In this document: positions 1-5,240 of the stretch, piece by piece
Position numbering within the stretch: position 1 is the stretch's first letter
How the letters are laid out: every line of letters starts with the position of its first letter
NCBI GenBank assembly: GCA_030642545.1
Contig: DAOWNP010000190.1
Location: 1 to 5,240, forward strand
Source of the DNA: Desulfobacteraceae bacterium
Lineage (GTDB): Bacteria > Desulfobacterota > Desulfobacteria > Desulfobacterales > DAOWNP01
Direction of reading: 5' to 3'
DNA: 5,240 nucleotides
The notes under the pieces: model-generated
What the model was told of the DNA's origin: nothing
Seen by the model: only the letters and a program-made list of their open reading frames with translations
Database searches by the model: none
Position numbers and translations under genes: made by a program

Positions 1-6
1 AAAATT

Positions 7-50
7 CCTCATTTAAAAATGTATGATAAAAAAATGTTTTTACAACTCAA
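7..50 (-). promoter_or_regulatory. Weak promoter-like sequence pointing out of the window
   Basis: On the minus strand TTGAGT (50-45), a 16-nt spacer and TATCAT (28-23) resemble -35 and -10 boxes, and GAGG (10-7) could serve a gene starting just outside the left edge. The position, directly after the operon terminator, is sensible. In such AT-rich DNA a match of this quality can arise by chance. Confidence 0.2.
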
Positions 51-65
51 AATTGACTCACCCTA

Positions 66-106
66 TAAAAAATAAATGATAAAATGGATGACTCATTTTA
101 TCATTT
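66..106 (-). terminator. Probable intrinsic terminator of the pst-pho operon
   Basis: A perfect 13-bp inverted repeat (74-86 with 94-106) with a 7-base loop lies about 60 nt after the phoR stop. On the minus strand it is followed by ATTTTTTATAG, giving the stem-plus-T-run layout of a Rho-independent terminator read in the operon direction. The stem has only two G-C pairs on each side, so it would be weak. In the plus direction no comparable T run follows, which supports the minus orientation. Confidence 0.5.
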
Positions 107-138
107 TATAAAAATTTAGATCAATTTATATACTAAGT

Positions 139-171
139 GTCAAGAAAAGACTTGACCCCTTTACCCCTTTA
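139..171 (-). repeat. REP-like hairpin plus tandem octamer at the phoR 3' end
   Basis: On the minus strand the phoR stop opens two tandem copies of TAAAGGGG (171-164 and 163-156). The last base of the second copy begins a short hairpin, GTCAAG-TCTTTT-CTTGAC (156-139). A G-rich lead-in followed by a small imperfect or perfect hairpin is the layout of REP sequences tied to REP-associated tyrosine transposases. Family membership is inference from layout only; no transposase gene is in the window. The second octamer touches the stop codon, so the repeat abuts or slightly overlaps the gene. Confidence 0.4.
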
Positions 172-1953
172 CACAATAACGGTTGCAGGTAAATATATCG
201 TAAAGGTACTGCCTTTACCTGGCATACTTTGAACAGAAACACGACCTTTATGGGCAGTTGCTATATGTTTAACAATAGACAGTCCAAGTCCGGTTCCACC
301 GAGTTCTCTGCTTCTTGCTTTATCAACACGATAAAAACGTTCAAAAATCCGTGATAAATGTTTTTTTGGAATACCTGTGCCATTATCTATAACACTTATT
401 AACAATTCATTATCTTTAATACATGTTGCTATCTGAATTGATGTCTCTTTTTTACTGTATTTTATAGCATTATCAATAAGGTTTATCAAAGCTTGTTCTA
501 TAAGGTGTTTATCAATTTTTATAATGATTTGATCATCAACAAAAAGTTCAATTGTTATCTTTTTTGCAGCGGCTTTTGCCTGAACAATTTGACGTACTGT
601 ATCAATTAAATTTTTTAAATTTTTTTCCTCAAGAAAAATATCTTTTTTATTGTCTCTGTTTTCTATTTTTGCAAGAGCTAATAAATCTTCTAATATGGAA
701 TCAAGACGATTAACATGTTTTATAATAATTTTTAAGAATCTTTTTCTATCTTCTTTGTTGTTTTCGTCTTCAATATCAAAAAGAGTTTCAACAAAGCCTT
801 TAATTGCTGTAAGAGGGGTTCTTAATTCATGGGAAACATTTGCTACAAAATCTTTTCTAATTTTTTCAAGATTTCTTATTTTACTGACATCATTTAATAC
901 TAAAATTGTCCCGATACGTTTATCTGAAGCATCACAAAGAGGTGCACTTACGCTGTTTATAATCTGATCATCAGGGTTATACAAGATAAAATCACTTTCT
1001 TTGATAATATTGCTTAAAGCAGCCTTTTTTATAAATGCATGAAAGTTCGCATCCCTTATTACTTCCTGGATACTTTTTGTTTTTGCATCAGAGGCAAAAA
1101 TTTTTAAAATTGTACATGCAGCATTATTAATATTTAGAATTTTATCATCCAGATCAATGGCAATCACACCTTCAGACATGCCTGATAAAACAGCCTCATA
1201 TTCATTTTTTTGACTTTTAACGGCATTCAGTTGTTTTTCGAGTTTATATGCCATCTGGTTCATTGAATCAGCAAGCTCTGCAAATTCAGCAATAAAAGGT
1301 TTATGCAGCCTGTGCTTTAAATTTGATGAAAAAAGGGCAGCCCCTTTTTTCATCTCTTCAATTGGTTTGCTGATCCATTTTGAAACAAAAAAACTTAGTA
1401 TAGATGCAATTAATGCAATAAAAAAACCAATCCGTATAATACGTGCCTGAATTTTATCAATGGTATTGTATATTGATGTTATCGGTAATGAGATACGTAA
1501 AACAGCAATTATTGAGTTTTTTAAAAAAAGAGGAATAGATACATACATCATGCGTATTTTCAATGTTTCACTGTCTCTTATAGATGATCCAACAGTACCG
1601 CCTATCGCAGTTAATATTTCAGGCCGGTTCAGGTGGTTTTCCATTAAAGAGGGGTCTTCTTCAGAATCACCAATAACTTTACCCGTAGGGAGAATAACTG
1701 TAATGCGTGTAGATGAAGATTTGCCGATTTTTTTACATAAATCGTCAAGAGATTTTGAATTTAAAGGTGTTAAAAAGCTGGATATTTGATTGTTTAAAAG
1801 TTTACCTCGGACAATAAGATCTTTTTCTGTTCTTTCAAGAAAAAAATTTTCTATAAAATGTGATGAATATAGCAATACAGCTAATAAAGATATAATAATA
1901 ATAAAAAAATAAGAAGGATATAGCTGCCAGATGAGTTTTGAATTTTTTCTCAT
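169..1953 (-). CDS. phoR: Phosphate regulon sensor histidine kinase PhoR
   Basis: Membrane sensor kinase that controls PhoB phosphorylation in response to phosphate, probably through contact with PhoU and Pst. The 594 residues read: transmembrane helix 1 (about 12-33), an extracytoplasmic domain of about 135 residues (34-170), transmembrane helix 2 (172-191), HAMP linker (192-245, KWISKPIEEMKKG), PAS domain (about 250-360, from EAVLSGMSEGVIAIDLDD), then the HisKA domain with phospho-accepting His375 in FVANVSHELRTPL. The ATPase domain has the N box NLIDNAIKYS (Asn495), G1 DNGTGIP, F box FERFYRVDKARSRE and G2 GGTGLGLSIVKH, all intact. The large outer domain resembles the Bacillus-type PhoR layout more than E. 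coli PhoR, which lacks one. The start has AGGA nine bases upstream, inside the end of phoB. The stop codon sits within a tandem octamer, so the last residues may be affected by a repeat insertion. Last gene of the operon seen here. Confidence 0.93.
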   Translation of the reverse strand: MRKNSKLIWQLYPSYFFIIIISLLAVLLYSSHFIENFFLERTEKDLIVRGKLLNNQISSFLTPLNSKSLDDLCKKIGKSSSTRITVILPTGKVIGDSEEDPSLMENHLNRPEILTAIGGTVGSSIRDSETLKIRMMYVSIPLFLKNSIIAVLRISLPITSIYNTIDKIQARIIRIGFFIALIASILSFFVSKWISKPIEEMKKGAALFSSNLKHRLHKPFIAEFAELADSMNQMAYKLEKQLNAVKSQKNEYEAVLSGMSEGVIAIDLDDKILNINNAACTILKIFASDAKTKSIQEVIRDANFHAFIKKAALSNIIKESDFILYNPDDQIINSVSAPLCDASDKRIGTILVLNDVSKIRNLEKIRKDFVANVSHELRTPLTAIKGFVETLFDIEDENNKEDRKRFLKIIIKHVNRLDSILEDLLALAKIENRDNKKDIFLEEKNLKNLIDTVRQIVQAKAAAKKITIELFVDDQIIIKIDKHLIEQALINLIDNAIKYSKKETSIQIATCIKDNELLISVIDNGTGIPKKHLSRIFERFYRVDKARSRELGGTGLGLSIVKHIATAHKGRVSVQSMPGKGSTFTIYLPATVIV

Positions 1954-1956
1954 ATA

Positions 1957-2670
1957 TTATTTTCCTGTAAACCGGTAGCCAACACCTCTTACGGTTTCTA
2001 TATAATTGTTAAAATTACCGAGTTTTTTACGCAGACCTGCAATTTGTACATCAACACTTCTATCGGTTACAGCATATCCTTCTCCTTTTACTGCATCAAC
2101 GATCTGGTTTCTTGTGAAAACCCATCCAGGATTTTTTGCAAGGAACTTAAGCACCTGAAACTCTGTAAATGTGAGATCTACTGTTTCACCCTCAATTGTT
2201 ACTTCTCTCCTGCCTGAATCTATCAGGAACTCATGTATTTTCAGGACAGAATTTTTATCTTCTGTTTTTTTCTTTTTTCGTCTTAAAACAGATCTGACTC
2301 TTGCAACAAGAACTCTTGGTGAGAAAGGCTTGGTAATATAATCATCCGCACCAATTTCAAGACCTGTAACAATATCTGCTTCTTCGCCTTTTGCAGTTAG
2401 CATAATTATGGAAATCTGTTCAGTTCTCGTATCTTTTTTAAGAATTTTTGCAACTTCTAATCCATCAATACCGGGCAGCATAAGATCAAGCAGAATCAAA
2501 TCGAAATTTATAGAAACAGCTTTTTTTAATGCATTTTCACCAGAGTTTGAACATGTAACTTTAAAACCATCACGAAGTAAATTATACCTGACAAGTTCGC
2601 AAATATCTTCTTCATCGTCAACAATAAGTATTTTTTTATCATAATTATCGTTCATATTTAGCTTTACCAT
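1957..2670 (-). CDS. phoB: Phosphate regulon response regulator PhoB (OmpR/PhoB family)
   Basis: DNA-binding response regulator that, once phosphorylated by PhoR, activates phosphate-starvation genes. The receiver domain (about 12-130) has the acidic pair Asp18/Asp19 in ILIVDDEED, phospho-acceptor Asp62 in LLDLMLPG, Thr92 in MLTAKGEEAD and Lys114 in YITKPFSPR. After a lysine-rich linker (131-139), the winged-helix domain runs from about 142 to 235, with LTFTEFQVLKFLAKNPG and the recognition-helix consensus DRSVDVQIAGLRKKLG (203-218), ending ETVRGVGYRF. Two in-frame ATGs compete. The outer one gives 237 residues and overlaps phoU by 26 nt, but its AAGG is only one base away. The inner one (base 2655, MNDNYDKK) gives 232 residues, closer to family length, and overlaps by 11 nt. 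Either is possible and the function is unaffected. phoR begins 3 nt after the stop. Among OmpR-type regulators, the neighbours make PhoB the clear choice. Confidence 0.94.
   Translation of the reverse strand: MVKLNMNDNYDKKILIVDDEEDICELVRYNLLRDGFKVTCSNSGENALKKAVSINFDLILLDLMLPGIDGLEVAKILKKDTRTEQISIIMLTAKGEEADIVTGLEIGADDYITKPFSPRVLVARVRSVLRRKKKKTEDKNSVLKIHEFLIDSGRREVTIEGETVDLTFTEFQVLKFLAKNPGWVFTRNQIVDAVKGEGYAVTDRSVDVQIAGLRKKLGNFNNYIETVRGVGYRFTGK
1963..1966 (-). promoter_or_regulatory. Shine-Dalgarno of phoR, inside the phoB end
   Basis: On the minus strand AGGA lies nine bases before the phoR ATG and within the last codons of phoB. With only 3 nt between the phoB stop and the phoR start, ribosomes finishing phoB are placed to reinitiate on phoR. 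Confidence 0.7.
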
Positions 2671-3313
2671 GCCTTATGATTTCACCTTCAATAAGATAAA
2701 TAACCTCTTCAGCAATATTTGTTGCATGATCCGCGAGTCTTTCTACATGCCTTGAAACAAGTAAAAGATTAATAAGGTATCCAAGATTGTCTGTATGAAG
2801 TGTCATAGCATCTTTTATTTCATCATAGGCCTTATCTTTAATCAGGTCAACTTCATCATCTAATGATAAAACTTTAAATGCAAGATGCAGATCCAGATTA
2901 ACAAGAGAGTCAAGGCTCATTTTAAGCATATTCTGGGCTTTTTTTATCATTACTGAATAATCAAAAGTAAAAGAGTGTTTTTTTTGTTTTGCTATAATTT
3001 TAATGCGTTCAGCAATATTTACTGCCTGATCTCCGAGTCTTTCAAGCTCATTGTTTATTTTTATTATTGCAATTAGAAATCTTAAATCAACTGCAACAGG
3101 CTGATGAAGAGCCATGACTTTTAAACACTCTTCTTCTATTTCAACCTCTTTTTCATCTATTTGATAATCTGTTATTATAACTTTTTGAGCAAGTTCTGCG
3201 TCGTTTTTTTTAAGAGATTTGGCAGCCATTCGTACTTGCTTTTCGACCATTGCTCCAAGTGTAAGTATTGTGTTTTTTAAATTTGAGAGCTCTTTTTGAA
3301 AATGAATTGACAT
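2645..3313 (-). CDS. phoU: Phosphate signalling regulator PhoU
   Basis: Cytoplasmic, all-helical regulator that links the Pst transporter to PhoR and represses PhoB activation when phosphate is plentiful. The 222-residue protein has the usual two tandem three-helix-bundle halves. Each carries the metal-binding signature at the same relative place: E91-R-L-G-D95-QAVN99 and E191-R-L-A-D195-HATN199, exactly 100 residues apart. The N-terminal HFQKELSNLKNTILTLGAMVEKQV is typical of the family, as is ALHQPVAVDLRFL (68-80). A start codon preceded by AAGGG about seven bases upstream supports the assigned ATG. Its 3' end overlaps phoB in another frame, which suggests translational coupling. It lies between pstB and phoB, the standard position in pst-pho operons. 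Intact, with no oddities in the protein. Confidence 0.96.
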   Translation of the reverse strand: MSIHFQKELSNLKNTILTLGAMVEKQVRMAAKSLKKNDAELAQKVIITDYQIDEKEVEIEEECLKVMALHQPVAVDLRFLIAIIKINNELERLGDQAVNIAERIKIIAKQKKHSFTFDYSVMIKKAQNMLKMSLDSLVNLDLHLAFKVLSLDDEVDLIKDKAYDEIKDAMTLHTDNLGYLINLLLVSRHVERLADHATNIAEEVIYLIEGEIIRHGKAKYER

Positions 3314-3404
3314 ATTTTCCCTTTTTTTGTACTCATTTATAATTATTTATATATAAATGGCTACAGAATACAGTTGATATGGTGCTTTGTGGATACTTGT
3401 TTTT
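3314..3404 (-). other. pstB-phoU intergenic spacer with AT-rich inverted repeat
   Basis: This is the longest gap within the operon (91 nt). It contains an 8-bp inverted repeat (3334-3341 with 3352-3359, CATTTATA/TATAAATG) and, overlapping it, a 14-bp perfect palindrome at 3345-3358 (ATTTATATATAAAT). On the minus strand the repeat is followed by a purine tract and not by a T run, so it is not a standard terminator. It could be an mRNA processing site, a protein-binding site or chance in AT-rich DNA. I see no Pho box or convincing promoter. Confidence 0.35.
3319..3323 (-). promoter_or_regulatory. Shine-Dalgarno of phoU
   Basis: A purine tract (AAAAAAAGGGAAAAT) immediately precedes the phoU ATG on the minus strand, with AAGGG about five to seven bases from the start. 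It supports the assigned start and suggests that phoU can be translated independently of pstB. Confidence 0.65.
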
Positions 3405-4166
3405 TTAACCAAAACGACCGGTAATATAATCTTCTGTAGTTTTTAAGGCTGGTCGTGTAAATATTATATCTGTTTTATCAGTTTCAATTAATTTTCCCAT
3501 ATAGAAAAAAGCTGTTATATCTGAGGTTCGAGCAGCCTGCTGCATATTATGAGTTACAATAATAATTGTATAAGTTTTTTTTAACTCATGTATCAGTTCT
3601 TCAATCTTTTGTGTTGCAATTGGGTCTAATGCTGAACATGGCTCATCCATCAATAATACTTCAGGATTAACAGCAAGAGCTCTTGCAATACATAATCTTT
3701 GCTGCTGTCCGCCGGATAATCCGAGAGCTGTATTATGGAGTCTGTCTTTTACTTCATTCCAAAGTGCACCTGCTATGAGACTTTTTTCAACACGCTCTGC
3801 AATCAGGTTTTTATTTTTTATACCTTTTACTTTTAATCCGTATGCAATATTTTCAAAAATTGTTTTGGGAAAAGGATTAGGCTTTTGAAAAACCATGCCA
3901 ACTTGTCCTCTTAAGCTGACTACATCTATAGAAGGCATGTAGATATCTTCACCGTCAAGGTAAATATTACCTTCTACACGAATATCTGATATAAGATCGT
4001 TCATTCTGTTTAAACATCTTAAAAAAGTGCTTTTGCCACAACCAGAAGGTCCAATTAATGCTGTTACCTGATTTTTATAAAAATCTAATGAAATATCATG
4101 CAGAGCTTTAAACTGTCCGTAATAGAAATTTAAATTTTTTGATTTTATTTTTAGTTGTTTGCTCAT
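3405..4166 (-). CDS. pstB: Phosphate ABC transporter ATP-binding protein PstB
   Basis: Cytoplasmic ATPase that drives phosphate import through PstCA. The 253 residues carry every ABC motif in order: A-loop region FYYG (14-17), Walker A GPSGCGKST (39-47), Q-loop with the PstB-typical FQKPNPFPKTIFENI (93-107, Gln94), signature LSGGQQQRL (150-158), Walker B LLMDEP (171-176, catalytic Glu175), D-loop SALD (178-181) and switch His206 in IIVTHNMQQA. The stretch GQVGMVFQKPNPFP and the ending ITGRFG separate PstB from generic ABC ATPases. Length is standard and no key residue is missing. The ATG follows pstA by 30 nt, but the upstream sequence is AT-rich with no good Shine-Dalgarno sequence (the best is AAAAAAG, about 11 nt away), so translation may depend on pstA or on an unstructured leader. 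A 91-nt gap follows before phoU. Confidence 0.97.
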   Translation of the reverse strand: MSKQLKIKSKNLNFYYGQFKALHDISLDFYKNQVTALIGPSGCGKSTFLRCLNRMNDLISDIRVEGNIYLDGEDIYMPSIDVVSLRGQVGMVFQKPNPFPKTIFENIAYGLKVKGIKNKNLIAERVEKSLIAGALWNEVKDRLHNTALGLSGGQQQRLCIARALAVNPEVLLMDEPCSALDPIATQKIEELIHELKKTYTIIIVTHNMQQAARTSDITAFFYMGKLIETDKTDIIFTRPALKTTEDYITGRFG

Positions 4167-4196
4167 TATTGTTTAAACTTTTTTGTAAAATAATTA

Positions 4197-5084
4197 TTAA
4201 ATTTTTGATTTTTTTCTAAGCTTTGTTCTGTATATAATAGCAATCAGGTTCATGCCAAGTACTAATGTTATTAATACAAGAGCTGTTCCATACTGCAGGT
4301 GTCTTGTTGCTTCAATTTCAGTTCCTGCTGTTGCAAGCACATAAATATGATAAGGCAGAACCATTATTTCACTAAATATACCTGAAGGTAATTTGGGTGA
4401 AAAAAACACTGCTGCTGTAAACATAACAGGTGCAGTTTCTCCTGCTGCTCTGCTTATACCAAGTATTGCCCCTGTAAGTATCCCGGGTGCTGCTGTCGGA
4501 AGAACAACTCTTAAAATTGTCTGAAGTTTTGTAGCACCAAGTCCAAGAGATGCTTCTCTGTATGTATCAGGAACTGCCTTTAATGCTTCTTCTGTAGATC
4601 CTATAACAACAGGAAGTGTCATAATTCCAAGTGTTAATGCACCTGCTAATATTGAAACTCCCATTTTAAGATAAATAACAAAAAAAGCAAGCCCAAAAAG
4701 GCCGTAAACAACAGAAGGTACACCTGCTAAATTACTTATACAAAGCCTGATTATTCGTAAAATTTTGCCTTGTGTTGCATATTCATTTAAGTATACTGCT
4801 GAAAAAACACCAATTGGGAAAGCAACAAAAATAGAACAAAGGCTAAGATAAACAGTGCCTATAATACATGGTAATATTCCACCTTTGGTCATTGAATCTG
4901 TAGGAGGTTTTGTTAAAAACTCCCAGGTTATAGCATTCCATCCATTTGATAGTATAAAATATATAATTATAGCAAGAGCCATAAAATTAATGAATGCTGC
5001 TGATCTGAATAAAAAATAAAACAGATGCTGAAGAAATCTTTTCTTTTTTTGTATTTTATTTATAGCTTCTGCAGTATCAGTCAT
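4197..5084 (-). CDS. pstA: Phosphate ABC transporter permease PstA
   Basis: Inner-membrane permease of the high-affinity phosphate importer PstSCAB; it pairs with PstC to form the translocation path and docks PstB on the cytoplasmic side. The 295-residue protein is a normal length for PstA. A basic cytoplasmic N-terminus (KIQKKKRF, about 10-17) is followed by about six hydrophobic segments, near residues 28-46, 74-96, 117-139, 142-162, 199-227 and 264-285. The ABC-permease EAA loop is clear at about 166-196 (EALKAVPDTYREASLGLGAT), as is the PstA-typical SRAAGETAPVMFTAA stretch at 211-225. The end is basic (KLRKKSKI). The ATG is supported by AAGGA nine bases upstream. The gene ends in tandem stops (TAATAA), 30 nt before pstB. 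PstC is not in the window; the region just upstream is non-coding and holds a long palindrome. Identification is firm from motifs and the pstB/phoU neighbours. Confidence 0.96.
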   Translation of the reverse strand: MTDTAEAINKIQKKKRFLQHLFYFLFRSAAFINFMALAIIIYFILSNGWNAITWEFLTKPPTDSMTKGGILPCIIGTVYLSLCSIFVAFPIGVFSAVYLNEYATQGKILRIIRLCISNLAGVPSVVYGLFGLAFFVIYLKMGVSILAGALTLGIMTLPVVIGSTEEALKAVPDTYREASLGLGATKLQTILRVVLPTAAPGILTGAILGISRAAGETAPVMFTAAVFFSPKLPSGIFSEIMVLPYHIYVLATAGTEIEATRHLQYGTALVLITLVLGMNLIAIIYRTKLRKKSKI

Positions 5085-5093
5085 TTTCTGATT

Positions 5094-5098
5094 TCCTT
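5094..5098 (-). promoter_or_regulatory. Shine-Dalgarno of pstA
   Basis: AAGGA on the minus strand, nine bases before the pstA ATG. It is the best ribosome-binding site among the three genes pstA, pstB and phoB, and it fixes the pstA start. Confidence 0.7.
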
Positions 5099-5174
5099 TA
5101 AAAAAATTACTTTTTACAAAAGACCTAAGGATTCGCCCAAAAATAAGTTCGCAATTTTAAGTGTTGAGGCGCCT
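5099..5174. other. Non-coding leader between palindrome and pstA
   Basis: No reading frame, Pho box or convincing promoter is seen. The part nearest pstA is A/T-rich. From about 5127 the composition changes to a mixed sequence containing two TTCGC words (5132 and 5149 regions) and the 8-bp palindrome AGGCGCCT at 5167-5174, which directly abuts the long palindrome. This change suggests that the repeat element is larger than its hairpin core and may begin near 5127. Confidence 0.4.
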
Positions 5175-5240
5175 GCCTGACTGCGTTACGAAAGCGTAGT
5201 AATATCAAGATATTTCTGCGCTTTCGTAACGCAGTCAGGC
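5175..5240. repeat. 66-nt near-perfect palindrome upstream of pstA
   Basis: The outer arms, 5175-5196 and 5219-5240, are perfect 22-bp reverse complements (GCCTGACTGCG... against ...CGCAGTCAGGC). Inside them, 5197-5199 pairs with 5216-5218 (one G-T wobble), 5200/5215 is a T-T mismatch, and AATATC (5201-5206) pairs with GATATT (5209-5214) around an AA centre. The whole segment can fold into one long hairpin. It is clearly more GC-rich than the DNA around it, and its right arm ends on the last base of the window, so it may extend further. It encodes no protein that I can see. It is probably a dispersed palindromic repeat or a MITE-like element, not a simple terminator, because no T run follows it on the minus strand. 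Confidence 0.85.

Noticed and set aside
54..95. Two copies of TGACTCA (54-60 and 89-95)
   Set aside because: Only 7 bp, and one copy spans the terminator loop; too short to separate from chance.
650..967. Open frame on the plus strand opposite phoR (105 codons)
   Set aside because: It lies entirely antisense to the conserved kinase core, matches no known family and has no supporting start context.
1460..1789. Open frame on the plus strand opposite the phoR sensor region (109 codons)
   Set aside because: It is antisense to an intact gene, with no recognisable domain; explained as an AT-rich shadow frame.
2408..2644. Open frame on the plus strand opposite phoB (78 codons)
   Set aside because: It is antisense to the receiver domain, and its low-complexity serine-rich translation is typical of a shadow frame.
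3365..3385. Pho box (CTGTATTCTGTA on the minus strand)
   Set aside because: The two CTGTA words are 7 nt apart, not the 11 nt period of Pho boxes, and they lack the CTGTCA-type consensus.
5085..5174. PhoB-dependent promoter for pstA
   Set aside because: No direct repeats of the Pho-box type and no good -35/-10 pair were found in this stretch; the promoter is more likely upstream of the window.
5175..5240. Integron attC site
   Set aside because: The hairpin is symmetric without the expected extrahelical bases, and its arms do not match the GTTRRRY/RYYYAAC core sites.
5175..5240. Rho-independent terminator in the minus direction
   Set aside because: On the minus strand the stem is followed by AGGCGCCTCAACAC, not a T run, and it would cut off pstA and all the genes after it. 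The plus direction cannot be judged because the window ends there.

Overview
The window holds the distal part of a phosphate-sensing and uptake operon. Five intact genes are read from the minus strand, right to left: pstA (permease), pstB (ATPase), phoU (signalling regulator), phoB (response regulator) and phoR (sensor kinase). Coding density is high, base composition is AT-rich and gaps between genes are short. No gene is seen on the plus strand. The partners expected for PstA and PstB, namely PstC and the phosphate-binding protein PstS, are not present and would lie beyond the right edge.

The gene order pst-phoU-phoB-phoR, the PhoB/PhoR type and the low GC fit a Gram-negative bacterium. A Desulfobacterota (sulfate-reducer-like) relative is my best guess, but it rests on gene order and general impression only and could be wrong.

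Layout: 1-168 is the 3' flank of phoR. It contains a REP-like hairpin with a tandem octamer touching the phoR stop codon, then an AT-rich stem followed by a T-rich run that looks like the operon terminator, then a weak promoter-like sequence pointing out of the window. 169-1953 is phoR, 1957-2670 phoB, 2645-3313 phoU, 3405-4166 pstB and 4197-5084 pstA. 5085-5240 is non-coding and ends in a 66-nt almost perfect palindrome that reaches the last base of the window and probably continues past it.

How the genes work together: PstA (with PstC) forms the membrane channel and PstB powers it. PhoU links transporter state to PhoR. PhoR phosphorylates or dephosphorylates PhoB, which switches the phosphate-starvation genes. 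phoU-phoB overlap and phoB-phoR are 3 nt apart, so the signalling half looks translationally coupled. No convincing Pho box is visible here, so the main promoter is probably upstream of the window.

The genes themselves are ordinary. The non-coding repeats that bracket them are the part worth a second look: the long palindrome in front of pstA and the REP-like hairpin fused to the end of phoR.
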